A stretch of 64,000 nt of DNA from Stagonosporopsis chrysanthemi (GCA_022560025.1 JAFISE010000086.1:62001-126000), one strand, 5' to 3'. Shown: positions 9,564 through 21,349, numbered from the stretch's first letter. Program-made: numbers and translations. The notes: generated by a model not told the origin, from the sequence alone.

Positions 9564-10947
9564 ATGGCAGAGAAATCGCTGAATGGCCGCGCCCCACACG
9601 AGCTGCCCGTGCTGATCATAGGGTCCGGTGTGTGCATCAAAGCTTGTTGGTAATGCTGTGTAACACCAACTGACTTTGACCTGCAGGTAGCACAGGGCTT
9701 GCTCTTGCGCAGGGGCTGCATAAGGTAGGTCAGACGAGCGTTGTGGCACGTTGATCACGGTTGTGGCTTTCGCCGTCCACTCCACCACCAGCACACTCTG
9801 ATCCCTCCAGGCCGGCATCCCATGCACCGTCTTCGAGAAGAATGCGCACCACCATGGAGAAAGAGACTGGAATATGGGTCTCCACTGGGGCGCTCCAGTA
9901 CTCAAGAGCCTGCTCCCGGACGGCCTCTTCGACGCCAAAGTCCAGTCCCTCCAAGTCGACCCTCACGTGCCCACAAAGGACCTCGACGACCTCATCTGGC
10001 TGAAAGGCGACACGGGCGAGCGCCTCGCAACCATCACATTCGGCCCCTTCTACCGCCTGCGCCGGAGTAAACTGCGTGACCTGCTCTCCCAGGGCCTTGG
10101 CATCCAGTACAACAAACACCTCGCCGACATCACCTACTCCACCGACGGCCAATCCGTCACCGCACACTTCACCGACTCCACAACCGCCACGGGCTCCCTC
10201 CTCGTCGGCGCAGACGGCGCCCGCTCCACCACGCGCTCGCTCCTGCTCGGTCCCACCCTCGGAGCCATAAACCCCCTCCCCTACTGCGCAACCTTCATCC
10301 AAACGCGCTTCAGCGCCGAGCAAGCCCTCTTCCTCCGCTCCTTCCACCCGCTCTACCTCGCCTCGGCGCACCCAAACAACACATTCGCCTTCTTCGGCCT
10401 GCACGACGTGCCCGACCCCGCCGACCCCTCGAGCTGGACCTTCTTCTTCTACGTCTCGTGGCGCAGCAGCCTGGACGAGCAGGCGCGCACGCGGGCATGG
10501 ACCGAGCGCGAGCGCGTGCAGCAGCAGAAACAGCTGGCGCGCGCGTTCTGCGAGCCCTGGCGGAGCGCGCTGGAGTGGACCGCCGACGACGCCCCTGCGT
10601 GGTATCTCGGGCTGACGGACTGGGATCCCGGCGCCGAGGGACACGCGTGGGATGGGCGCGCAGGCAGAGTCACGCTCGTGGGCGACGCGTGTCACCCCAT
10701 GACGTACCAGCGCGGGCAGGGGCTCAACCACAGCGTGACGGATGCGGGGAAGCTGCGGGATGCGCTGGTGGAGGTTCAGCAGGGGATGGATCGGGCGCAG
10801 GCGCTGGGGCAGTTTGAGGCTGAGATGGTGAAGAGGGGCGGCACGGAGGTGAGGGATGGCACGGCGAACACGGGCATGTTGCATGATTGGGAGAGGATCA
10901 AGGAGAGTCCGCTGTTCAGGAAGGGGATGCAGAAGACGGATGCTTAG
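9564..10947 (+). CDS. FAD-dependent monooxygenase (PHBH-like hydroxylase)
   Basis: Three exons, 9564-9627, 9687-9724 and 9811-10947, give 412 residues in closed phase. The start is M-A-E-K at 9564, and the introns are needed to assemble the dinucleotide fold VLIIGSGSTGLALAQGL, split over the first two junctions. FAD-family motifs follow in order: FEKN at the end of the second beta strand, GADGARSTTR (about residue 167) and GDACHPMTYQRGQGLN (about residue 324), the last binding the FAD ribityl/phosphate. These enzymes hydroxylate aromatic or polyketide-like substrates using NAD(P)H; the substrate is not predictable here. Its divergent LaeA-like neighbour suggests a small metabolite-related pair, though no backbone synthase is present. 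A miniature transposable element starts 18 bp after the stop codon. Confidence 0.88.
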
Positions 10948-10965
10948 AAGATGTTTGCTTCGGCC

Positions 10966-11199
10966 TACGAAGGGAGCTCGCTTTCTTCTGAGAGATCGTT
11001 GGCCAGCTCCATGGAGCCCTCTGTGTTGGTTGCAATTGCTGCATACGATTACTCAGGGAAATCACAGCTACATCCGACTCTAATAAACTACAACATGAGA
11101 TTTGTGCATTATGTCGCAAGTCGACGGCAAGTCACACCTAACACAGTGTCCTATCCCTTCACACAAACAACCACTCGAAAGAAACGCTCTCCTCTATAG
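10966..11199. mobile_element. MITE family A, copy 2
   Basis: Left end TACGAAGGGAGCTCGCTTTC then TTCTGAGAGATCGTT (10966-11000); right end CACTCGAAAGAAACGCTCTC then CTCTA (about 11173-11199) is its inverted partner. TA borders both ends. No coding frame. It lies in the 3' flank of the FAD monooxygenase. Confidence 0.7.
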
Positions 11200-11494
11200 A
11201 AAAACATGTACCCAAAAGACGAGCACCCACAAAAACCAACGCGACGCTACTTCCTCCTCCCCTCGTCTCGCACTCTCGCACCTCCTGAACCACTCAAGTG
11301 GCTTATGGGAGCAGCAGCAGAGTTTTGCCGTTTGACGATGTTTAAGAGAAAACAAGACTCTCTGATCTGATTCTTCGAAGAAGAAGCAAAATGCGTGTCA
11401 TCACAGGCGTTCCATTCGTGAGTATTTATCCTATCTTATCTCTCTCTCTCTCTCTCTCGTCACTGACGAGCTGATCAGCGGCGGTGCGCGGCGT
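11200..11494. other. intergenic with TC microsatellite
   Basis: Contains a (TC)n run at about 11437-11458 and otherwise no feature. It is the convergent 3' flank of the FAD monooxygenase and of the glycine-rich gene on the minus strand. Confidence 0.5.
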
Positions 11495-12733
11495 CTACTT
11501 CATAAGCTTGCTGGCAATGTTCAGCAGGCCGCCGAGGCCGCCTCCCGAGGATCCGCCACCGGACGCGCCGCCTCCGCCCGCCTCGCTCTTCATGTAGAAC
11601 TTGAGTGCCATCTGGGCGGCCTGGGCAACGGCGTCTTGCTTGGTGGCACTCGGGTCCTGGTAATCTGTCAGCTGAAGTTCATACTCTTATGTCATGTGGT
11701 GGACCGCTCTTACCGTCTTGCCCTGGCTCTGCTGCTTGTCGAAAAGCTGAGCAGCCTGCGACATGGCCAGCCCGATGAACTTGTTCTGACCACCCGAGGC
11801 CTGCTGGTTGCTGCCGCCGTTGAACATCTTCAGCGCTTGCATGGCGGCCGCGGCGCCGACGTTGTTCGACGTGGCCTGGTGGTCGCCGCCCTGGTTGCTG
11901 TAGAACTTCTGGTGCTGCTGCACCGCGTCGTCTTCGTCGACGTCTTCGTTCTGGAGCTTCTGCTTGTTGCCGGACAGCAGGCCAAGGGCAGCACTGAAGA
12001 GATTGGAGTCTCCTGAGGAGCCAGAGTCTTGCTGAGCGTGCTGGGCCGCCTCGCCGAACTCGTCGGAGCTGCCGCCGTGGCCACCGCCGTAGGAAGTACC
12101 AGAAGAGTGCTGGCCGCCATGGTTACCAGAACCACTGCCATAACCTCCTGATGAACTCTGACCGTACCCTCCTGATGAGCTCTGGTTGTGGCCGCTGTTG
12201 CCTCCGCCGTAGCCTCCAGAGGATTGGTTGTTACCGCCATAACTGTTTCCGCCGTAGGATTCGTCCTGGCGACCTCCGCTGTGGCCACCGGAGGGTCGGT
12301 CGTTGTCACCGTAGTTGTTCCCGCCGCTTGGACGGCCGCCGTACGAGTCATCCTGGCGGCCTCCACCGTAGCCACCTCCTTCGTTGCGACGTTCATCCTG
12401 GCCGTAGCCACCGCTGGGCCGATCGTTTCCGTAGCCTCCGCTTCCACCACCGCTGCCACCGTACCCTTCTTGACGGCCACCGCCATAGCCGCTCTCCTGG
12501 CGCCTGTCGTCACCATAGCCTTGTCCGGAAGACCCGCCACCACCGTATCCTCCCTCCTGACGGCCGCCACCATAACTTCCTTCCTGGCGGCTACCGCCAT
12601 ACCCTCCTTCCTGGCGTCCGCTACCGTGGCCTTCTTGGCGGCGCTCATCATCGCCTCCGTATCCGCCGTTTCCTCCCCCGCCGTAGCCTTCATTGCGGCG
12701 CTCGCCACCACCGTAGGAGTCGTTGTAGGACAT
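11495..12733 (-). CDS. glycine/tyrosine-rich low-complexity protein with conserved C-terminal helical domain
   Basis: Two exons, 11714-12733 and 11495-11671, with a 42-bp intron; 398 residues. The phase closes only with the acceptor at TTCAG, giving QGKT-LTDYQDPSATKQ. Residues 1-200 are disordered repeats of GGYGG, RQEGGYGG, DDRRQE and SSGGYG units. From about residue 215 the composition changes to an Ala/Gln-rich helical region (NLFSAALGLLSGNKQKLQ, VGAAAAMQALKMF, NKFIGLAMSQAAQLFDKQ, VAQAAQMALKFYMKS), ending GLLNIASKLMK. Conserved fungal proteins with this C-terminal region are listed under uncharacterised-domain or 'beta-flanking' names; I am unsure of the exact label. The SYG/GYG-rich part resembles phase-separating RNA-granule proteins in composition only. 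A CCCCT (STRE-like) motif occurs at 13043-13047 upstream. Confidence 0.8.
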
Positions 12734-13102
12734 TGTAGGTACTTGTGTGCTAGACGCTATCAGCCGGTCACTCGTGAAAGAGATCTCGGGACTACAGTTA
12801 TCGAGCGCTGTGGTGAGGTATGTTGGAGGGGTAGGGATAGCGGGGTACTCTTGTTCAGACTTGAACGCATTGACCCTTGACTTGCTGCTGTTGGGTTTGC
12901 GATAGCGGGAGTTCACTTACTTTATGAGATATGCAGTTGGGTTCGTGAACTGTGGGTTCGATTTCAAGATTAATTGAGCTGCAAGAACGTATGTCTTTAA
13001 CGCTTGCACGAGGATGATGTGTCGACCCCACATGAGCTTAAGCCCCTAGTGACGTAAACCCTGGCACCCGGTGCGTCGATTGGTTCCAGAACGATCGACT
13101 GC
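12734..13102. other. upstream region of glycine-rich gene
   Basis: Promoter side of the minus-strand glycine-rich gene. One CCCCT at 13043-13047 could be a stress-response element, but a 5-mer proves little. The in-frame extension of the gene into this region (to 12916) lacks repeat character and is probably untranslated leader. Confidence 0.4.
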
Positions 13103-13346
13103 TGCGAAGAGGCTCGTTCTTATTAGCCGATCAGATTTACATGATGCCCTCACTCACTTTTTGGTGCGCGCTACAGCTACTACAGAATACAGTTGAAATT
13201 CAGCGTTAGTTGCTGAGAGAACAGAGAGTAGCAGATACTACATGTCTGCCCAGAGAGATTTAGCGCATTTGGTGTGGGAGTTGTAGCCAACTTAGTGATC
13301 AATTGTTCCCCCAAACGATCGCTCAAAAGAAACGAGCTTCTTCGTA
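13103..13346. mobile_element. MITE family A, copy 3
   Basis: Left end TGCGAAGAGGCTCGTTC then TTATTAGCCGATC (13103-13132); right end GATCGCTCAAAAGAAACGAG then CTTCTTCGTA (13317-13346). On the minus strand the interior aligns with copy 1: GTTGGCTACAACTCCCACA, GTAGTATCTGCTACTCTCT, and a shared segment ending GCGCAC. 244 bp, no coding frame. Confidence 0.75.
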
Positions 13347-13663
13347 CAATGCCTTGCTGTGCTCCTCGGTTTGTCAAATCAGAAACTCACATCGGAGCTT
13401 GACGGTTGAAGCTGTCGTGGATTGGGCGAAGCTCGTGCTGAAAAGAAATCTACAGTCCGTTGAGGCTGGGAGAAGATGCTATGCCATTGAGCAGAGCGTT
13501 GTCGAAGGCGGAGGATATTAATTCGTAACACTTTCAGAGCAATCTAAAATTCACGAACGTAGGCAATGAAAGTTTTAAAAGTTCGAAATTATATTCATTC
13601 AAGCAGCCCTGACAGGCGCATTCACTACATTATCATATTACATCATGTACCCATCATACGCAT
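13347..13663. other. intergenic, no gene seen
   Basis: The 3' flank of the peptide transporter. AT-rich near 13500-13640; no reading frame of interest. Confidence 0.5.
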
Positions 13664-15633
13664 TTAAGCGAACTGAATCTGCTTCTCATCCGCGTGTTGG
13701 GAGTGAAGGCCAACAGTGCGGTCGTCGTGAACACTCTCTCTGCGCAGAGTAGGGTCCTTGTCGTAATCCTGGTCGAGTGCATTCATCTCATCCTCAGTCT
13801 CGTTGAGGTGGTGGAACAAAATCCAAATCAAGCAACCGGCAATGAAGGAAGCGACAGCCAGACCGCAGAACATCCACATGATCGCGGGGTCGTACAGAAG
13901 GGGGTTGAGCGCCTCGGAGATGGCGGATCCGAACGCGTTGGTGAGCAGGTACATGGACTGGACGAAGGACTTCATGCTGGGCGGCGCCTTGGTGTAGGCG
14001 TACTCGAGACCAGTGACCGAAGCGAAAATCTCGGAGATACCAATGAGCATGTAGGCCCCGGTCTGGGTGGCAATGTGGATATTGTTACCCTGGGCAACAC
14101 CATTGACCTCGCTGGCTGTGCAGAGCGGGTGACCGTAGCAAGGACCAGCTTCATAAATGTAGTGCTGGATGACAGCGGCGTAGACCATGGCAAGAGAGCC
14201 GATCCAAAACCCGGCGGTGATACGGTTGATGGGAGGGAAGTTGATCTTGTGCTTGCGGAGGAATGGGAAGAGGAGTTGATCCATGACAGGCAGGAAGACG
14301 ATGATGGAGATGGCATCGAAGTTCTGCATCAAATCATTCGGGATGCCATGACCACTCATCTGACCAGCCTGTGTGACGAAATTGTTGGAGAAATTTCCGT
14401 ATACGACCCAGTAGATGGGGTAAAAGCAGAAGACTTTGCAAGCGATGAGGGCCCTCTTGACTTCGTCAACGAAGTGATCGTCCCAGAGAGTTGTGGGTGT
14501 CTTGCCGAGTCCAGCCTGGTGAGAAGGCTTCGCGCCATCCATGTTGCGAGCTTTGATCATCTGGCCGATGACACGGAAAGCGTTGGTGATGACAGAACCC
14601 TGCGGTGGGCGAACGATGTAGACCTTGCGACCGAGGACAAGGACGAGCGTACCGACGAAGAAGATGCACAAACACAGCAGGTAAGCGGACCAGAAGTCGG
14701 TATCGCGCTCCATGTAGGGAGTTGCAAGCAGAGACAGAGAACCAATATTGATACACTGAGTTTATTAGCATGGGAAATGAAACCTGACAGTGCGCAGACT
14801 TACCCAGTAGAAAATCATGTAGATGCGAGAGATGGTGATGGCAGGGTCAATGATGACGCGCTCGCCAGTCTTCTCGTCAGTACCAATGACCATTTGGCGA
14901 CGCTTGTACTGATCGGCAATCAGGGGAGCGACATTAGACTTGATACCACCAGTTCCAAGACCAATGACAATGATAGCAGCGATGAAACCACCGAGACCAG
15001 CGCCTCCCTGAAGAGCAGCAGGGATCGAAGTCAAGGTGAGAATGAGAAGACCGACCATGTAGACACCGCAGAAGATGACGATGGTGTTGTACTTTCCGAG
15101 GTACTGATCAGCAATGATAGCACCAAGAATGGGTGTGACATAGCACCAGAACTGGAAGAAAGTGGAGAGACCAGTGGCTCCCTGGTGTCCCATGCCGAGA
15201 GCACCACGTCCTTCGCTGCCATCGAGAGGGCGCTGGATGTAGTTCTGGAAGATACCAGAGGCACCGTAGTAGGTGAAACGCTCGCACAGTTCGACAATGG
15301 CAACCAAGAAGGCGGACTTGGGTAGAGGCTCGCCGACCTTGCGCAGAGTGCGGAGCTCCTCAGCAGTGGGCCTGACGCCTCCGAGACCGTCGTCAACCTC
15401 GATATCACGGACCGATGGACCAGAGCTGACGCTCAGAGGCTTTTCGACGAAGTCCTTCTCGGTAATACCAGCGCCAGCGACATTGTCGTTGTTCAAAGAC
15501 AAGCCATTCAAGTGTGGGTGCTGGTCAGCCTCAGCCTGCTCGCGCTGCAGTTGGTGTGCACTGAGAGATCGTTAGCACACGCTCCTCGGAGGCGTGTCTG
15601 CGAAACATACGGGGTTTCCTGTGCAGTGGCCAT
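13664..15633 (-). CDS. PTR2: POT/PTR2-type proton-coupled oligopeptide transporter
   Basis: Three exons, 15611-15633, 14804-15560 and 13664-14755, give 623 residues. The 23-base first exon encodes MATAQETP and is supported by phase and by the typical short hydrophilic N-terminus. POT motifs are clear: ELCERFTYYGASGIFQNYIQ at the first helix, GAIIADQYLGKYNTI (family signature in helices 2-3), GLGTGGIKSNVAPLIADQY, and FYPIYWVVYGNFSNNFVTQAGQM in the second half. The C-terminus is hydrophilic (RRESVHDDRTVGLHSQH). Role: H+-driven di/tripeptide uptake at the plasma membrane. In yeast PTR2 is controlled by Ubr1/Cup9 and nitrogen source; no matching site was sought successfully here. Confidence 0.93.
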
Positions 15634-18159
15634 GGCTGTGACGCTGTGTGATACAACCAAAGATCAAGTCGATCGATGGAGGAACAGAGTGAAGTTAGAA
15701 AAGACCGGACACCTGAGATCCAGCAAGCGGCTGCCCCCTCCATTTAACTCAGCGCATATCCTCTAGCATCCAGCCGGTATCCAGTTACCGACTACGCCGC
15801 AGACATTCGCTTCAGACCGAGGCCAAGGTCCCAAGCTCGGACAAGCACCGATGTAACGTCTTGATAGTGTCTGCACTAACCAATTCCGCGCAAACGTCCG
15901 GGGGTAAGAAAATCGAAGCCTTCGCGAAAGGCTTGAGCGCGCCACGATCCGCACCACTTCCGCTGTTCGATTCGCCACGTCTGCGAGCACCTTCCCGAAG
16001 CAGCTCGCGCGCCTGTCGATCTTACGTTCATGATTTCGAATGGCGTCGCTGCCGAAGTGCCGGGTCGACAGTGAGACCAAAGAGCGAGCGGCTTGATTAT
16101 CTGCACGAAACCCCAGAATCCGTAATGGGTGAACGCGCATGTAACCAGCCATCATTGCGGCATGGATAGACGAGCAGTCACCATACCACGCCACAAGTTG
16201 ATAGATAGGAACACCCGGAGGAGAAGTCGCCTCCAATACCACACAGCGCCTGTGATACCCGCGGCGAGCCTCTGACTCCCCAACGCAGCATCCAGAGCCT
16301 CTTGCCGAGAAGAAATTTGCTTTGCCGAATCCACTCCGGGTATCCCTCGGAGCCAGTAATCTCCCAGCCCGAGTGTCTGCAATTGCTGATGCAGGGGATT
16401 GCAGTCTCGGGCGCGCCCGAAGACAGTTCTCATCTCGCCATGAAACTACACACCGGCGCTCGCTGACCGCGCATGTGTAGGGTGGTGTACAGGCACCGTT
16501 CCACTGCCGGTCAGCTCACCGTCGACAGCACTCCACCGTCGCATCCCCGTCGCCACGTGCTTTGTCATACATATCACTCCACCAGGGCCCTACACTGCGC
16601 CGCGCACTGTGACTCCCAGAGCAGAGATTTGTATGTTTTGTAGACTATCCAGCGATGTCGGCGTGTAGTGCACCCATTGTACGAGAAGAAATCTGGAGAC
16701 AGCTGGTCTCGATTGCAATACAAAATGTGCACACGCCTCTACCGAAAAATAGTCGTGCCCGTGCCATGTCCATCAAGCATCGTATACCCATACGCAGTCA
16801 TACCGTCGCCTCTCCGCGCCCTCCTCGTCGTGCTTTCCCTCACGCCCGCAGCCTTACACCCCAGCCGCCCGCCGCCGTCTTCCCCCACCATCTACTGCCA
16901 CCCCCTCGCACCCGGCCTCACGCCAGACACTTGTTCGTACCACACGACCATGCTCGCTCCGGGCCCACAAAACCTCAACGCATATGGTAATGCCAAGCTC
17001 CTTCCTTTAACGGAAGGCTTACACAAGCTTTCTGGGCCCACGACATTTGTCGCTAGCGTGCATTGAAACGCGCGGGCCCCGCTTGTCCCCGGCCTAATCC
17101 CGGCTGCCCTCCAGTGGCGTGGATTGGATATCCAGGTTTGGTGCATGTTCAGCGCGATGCCGTGTGGATGCGAGATTGGGTCGAGGGTGGAGACGGCGGT
17201 CGCCCTGCATGGCGAGATAAGCAAATGGGCTTCTGGAAGCAAAGGGGGCGAGGTGTTTGTGGCTTCCTCTACCTATCTCGAGGTTACGCAGTCAGCTCGA
17301 CCGAAATGCCGCAGGCGCGAATATTGGCAGATCACAAGCCTTCGCTTACGCATCCGTGCCGGCGCGTGAGCTTAACTGGTAGCTGGTAAGCATTGACTCT
17401 GTACCGCGGCAGGAATCCACGAATGGTAGTGAGGTGTCAAGCTTGGAGACGCGAGATTGCGGACGGACATCAGCTTGTGGGGAACAGAGATAAGGACACG
17501 AAGAGAAAGAGTTGGAGGCTTATTATTAGGCGTGCCGTCTAATATCAAGGTCGCGTGTCCACAATGACATGCAAATAATCTGCCACTCCCTAACTTTGAG
17601 GGAGTACCTCACGGTAAGTTTTCAAAAGCTTCTTAAAATAATCGCCTATCAAGAAGACCACATTTCTCTTACCGTACGATGAGCTCGATCTGCACTCACC
17701 TGTATACCTTCTGCCTACTACAGGCAGCGGAGACGGTGCATCGCCTTTTCAGCGACACGAGCGGCCGGCCGTGTGTTTGGATCAGATGATCCATGCGCTG
17801 TACGATCAGTGCTCAACGTGCTCATCTGGGCGCACCGCATGTGTGACGTAGGCGCATTTCACAAACGGCAAGCATAGTTACACTCACGACACCAGTTGTA
17901 CAAAAGATGGCATTGTGCCTCTCGAGCTCGTTTCATCTACACTGCTACGGCCTTTGGTAACGCAGATGCCGTACACTCCCACAGCCCGCAACCTGTCTTC
18001 AGACGCCATAAAATCAGGATACCACCCACATGATCTAAAATGTACAGACGGTAGGAAATGACACGCTAAGTTGTGTAAGGGTAATCATGTTGGGACCAGG
18101 TATTATCGTACAAAATTCAAAAACAACGAAAGAAGGAGTGAAGGGAACATGGGAGAAGT
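15634..18159. other. 2.5-kb gene-poor region
   Basis: Holds several medium ORFs (15763-16242 minus, 16152-16433 minus, 16668-17066 plus), but they overlap, lack domains and use codons unlike the neighbouring genes, so I do not call them. No TIR element, tRNA or long repeat was noticed. The right end is the 3' flank of the zinc transporter; the left end is the promoter of the peptide transporter. Confidence 0.5.
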
Positions 18160-19775
18160 CTAAGCTGACGAGCCGTTGCTACCCTTGCAGGCCTTTTGTC
18201 CTGGCTCGCAGCACTGCTTTGCGCTGCCGCAGCTGTCTGGGCACTCAAGCAGACAAGCCTCCGGCTTGCCCTTGACACTGGGTGCCTTGGGGTTTGTGGC
18301 TTCGTCTTCTGAACCAGCGGCTGAGTGGTCGTGAGTCGCATCAAGACAGAACTCGGGCTGGATCGTAGAGGAGTGGATGCCGTACTCATGGAGACACTCG
18401 CGGATCTGGCGGGCAAGAGTCATGTAGCGCGCGGAGCCCTGACCTTTGAAGTCAAAGTCAACCTGGACGTGGAGCGAAGCGATAAGCTTGGTGTCTGAGA
18501 GCTGCCAGACATGGAGGTGGTGGCATGAGATGATGCCGTCAAGATCCGTGATGTCCTCCTTGATCTCGTCGATAGAAAGATTCTCAGGAACAGCTTGGAG
18601 CAGAATGCGTGATGCTGCCTTGCAAAGCGGAATAGCCGACAGGAGAATGATGACGGTAATGACGAGAGAAACAAAAGGATCGGCATAAAACCTCCACGAG
18701 AAGTCGGTAAGCCAGATGAAGAGAGCAGTCGCAATAACACCGACGTTGCCAAGAGCGTCACCCAGTACGTGGAGGAAGACACCACGCATGTTTAAGTCAC
18801 CGTGAGAGTGTCCGTGTCCACCACCAGCCTTCTGGTCCTTAGGCTTCGCATGATTGTGGCTCTCATGGTAATTCTTCTTAGGGGCGTGCGAGTGCGAGTG
18901 CGTATGACCGTTGCTCTTGCCTAGAAGCGCCGTCTGTTCGTCTGGCTGCTCATCACCGCTCTCGCTGACGTCGGAGTCGTTGACATCAATACGAGAAGAC
19001 TCAATGATGCTGTTCCTGAAAGACGAGGGGTGCACATAGATCTCGTCGAGGGTGGAGTAGCCTTGAGATCCGGAACGAGCATGGCGGTGGCCGCGCTTGC
19101 CAGACGCCGACTTGCGGCGTGGTCGTGGAGTATGCTCGGAGCTGTTGTGTTCGTGGCCGTGCTCGTGTGTGTGATCGTGCACCTCGGTTCCATGCGCATG
19201 TCCCTCTTCAGCGTGAGAATGTTCGTCGCCAGGGCCGTGAGAGTGACCGCCTGGCCCATGGCTATGTCCGACATCGTGGAAGAGCACGAGACCGACGAGA
19301 TTCGAAGCGAGACCAAGGGAACCGACAATGAGAACCAGCTTAGGCTGCGATACTTCTTGGGGTTCAACGAATCGCTGGATAGCCTCGAGGAAGATGGAGA
19401 GACACAGTGCGACTAGGAAGACACCATTTACGAGAGCACCAAGGGTTTCTGCGCGTTGCCACTGCACGCTGTTAGTAGTGTTTCAGCGCCAACACCACGT
19501 TGCTGCTCACCCCATAAGTGTATTTTTTCGAGTTTGTCTTTTCGTTTGCGACCTTAACTGCCCAGAGTCCGACAAGCAGTGATATAACATCGTTCAACTG
19601 CGCCAGATTTAGTAACAGCCCCTCTCAGTAGGTAGCCGAGTTGCCATACCATGTGGAACGAGTCGGCGACCAGGGCCAGCGAGTGCACCGCATATCCCAC
19701 CACAAGCTCCAGTAGGAAGAAAGCCGAGTCAATACCCAGCAGGATCATGATGCGCGTCGACTTGGAGAGACCCAT
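18160..19775 (-). CDS. ZRC1: CDF-family zinc transporter (ZRC1/COT1-like) with Cys-rich tail
   Basis: Exons 19650-19775, 19511-19597 and 18160-19461 give 504 residues. The second exon is only 29 codons but restores the conserved HMLNDVISLLVGLWAVKVA segment and the YTYG-WQRAETLGALVNGVF junction. The two HxxxD metal sites of CDF transporters are present: DSFHMLNDV in helix 2 and HVLGDALGNVGV in helix 5. A very long His-rich loop (HSHGPGGHSHGPGDEHSH and HTHSHSHAP) lies between helices 4 and 5, as in vacuolar Zrc1/Cot1. The C-terminal domain contains ISCHHLHVWQLSD. Unusually, the last 35 residues carry clustered cysteines (CLLECPDSC, CCEPGQKAC). Expected role: Zn2+/H+ exchange into the vacuole, giving zinc tolerance. 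Confidence 0.93.
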
Positions 19776-21117
19776 GTTTGCGGTATCGTAGCGCGCTGGC
19801 TCGTGTGACGGTACTGTGAGGGTGTATGCAGGGCCGCTGTGGCCAGTGTCCTCGTGGAGGGCTCAGAAAAAGTAGCGACGAGGCTCTTCGGGTCGTCGTG
19901 GGCGTGATGTGGCGGGATGTCAGATGTTGAGACAATTCGCATCCGAGGCGCGATGCACTGATGAGCGATCGCCCATAAATGAGTGCTGGGCTAGCGCCAC
20001 TTTCTGCCCGATTGCGTCAAGCTTCACGCCTTCCCCAATCCGCACTCACCCATGCCCCGTCCAGCGGCGCACGCATCAGCCTCGAATAATGCACAGCGAG
20101 TCAGCCAAGATCATGGCCTGGCATTCCATCCAGACTCGGTCATCTAACAAACTGTCCAACATGACCTCGCACCTGCCAAACTTCTCATGCCAACCGCTTC
20201 ACAAGCTTGGTCAGCAGCGCGAGCAGCTCGCTCAGGCGTCCCTCACACAAAAAATCATTTTCTGCCGTCCAACGCTATCAAGTGGAGGTCGCCAGTCGTG
20301 TTATTAGGGGCCATTTTGATCCATCAATAATCCAAGCTGGAGCCGCATCCGCGAGCAGATCCACAGGTTTGCTTTGCCAATTGCGGGCCTTTACCGTGTC
20401 CAACGTCCAACGTCGTACAAATTGCTCTTTGCGGCCAAGACTTCACACAATATGTTTTTGAGGAGAGGGCTTGTTGTTTGACAAAACAAATTGTCATCAA
20501 GTTAGGGTTTTGCTTTGCAGGTCCTATTGGGGACGAACACTCGGAGATTCATCGACACAGATGCATACGCGATCCGGAAACAAATTCGATTCAAAACATC
20601 AGAGCCGACGAGCTTCCCAGAATACCGTTCAGGATTCCTTTTCTTCTGCTGTGAACCCGGAGCAATCTCACTTGCAGTATGAAATCCTGTAGAGAAAGCC
20701 TGGACCGAGGCTCATCGCATGGCAAGCCATTGCTCCGCACCATCGTGATGGCAAAATAGTTGCCACCACAGATAGAACGTTCGGGCATCTTTGTGGCAGG
20801 CAGCCTGGAATCTGACAACACAGCCGACGCTTTACAGCCCATTGGTAGGACAACTTCATCTGCACTCATTACCCATCAGGACCGTACACGAGTACACATC
20901 GCCTTCAAACCCATCACCACAAGCCCAGCCTTCTCCTCGCAGAAACATCCCAAGCCCCTCGCCTAGAGCGAAAACCCACAGTAAAACTTCAATTTACCCA
21001 CTTCCGCATCTCAAACAGGCAGTTCGAGGATTCACGTCCATCAAGGTGCTCAACTATTCGATCCTGAGGGGCGAAACAGCGGTCATAGATCGAGATACCA
21101 GATGGAAGAGGTGGGTT
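19776..21117. other. intergenic, no convincing gene
   Basis: Upstream side of the zinc transporter. Short frames on both strands without recognisable domains. No zinc-responsive element is claimed. Confidence 0.45.
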
Positions 21118-21349
21118 GTAAGGAGGAGCTCGTTTCTCCGCGCGATCGTTATGAAACATTATAAAACCCCATGTTGGTTATACCATTATTGCAGAACACA
21201 GCTCAATCTGACTCTGTCAGACTGATGCACATGTAGTATCGTGCGCTTTGTTTCTGCGAAAACAGCTTTGTTCGTTACGCGAGTTGTAGCCAACATAGGA
21301 TTCTGTCATTCTTGGAGATGATTGCTCAAAAAAAGCGAGCTCCTTCGTA
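21118..21349. mobile_element. MITE family A, copy 4
   Basis: Left end GTAAGGAGGAGCTCGTTTC then TCCGCGCGATCGTT (21118-21150); right end GATTGCTCAAAAAAAGCGAG then CTCCTTCGTA (about 21319-21349). The family core appears as GTTGTAGCCAAC at 21283-21294. 232 bp, no coding frame. Confidence 0.7.

Noticed and set aside
15763..16433. Overlapping minus-strand ORFs upstream of the peptide transporter
   Set aside because: They overlap in different frames, have no domain, signal or splice support, and high Arg/Ser content typical of GC-rich non-coding DNA.
16668..17066. Plus-strand ORF with a hydrophobic stretch that could be a signal peptide
   Set aside because: The hydrophobic part is followed by Pro/Ser/His-rich sequence without cysteines or repeats, and the start context is poor; no homology recognised.
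17921..17950. Fifth copy of the MITE end (GAGCTCGTTTC near 17933)
   Set aside because: Only about 11 bases match, no inverted partner lies about 240 bp away and there is no internal similarity.
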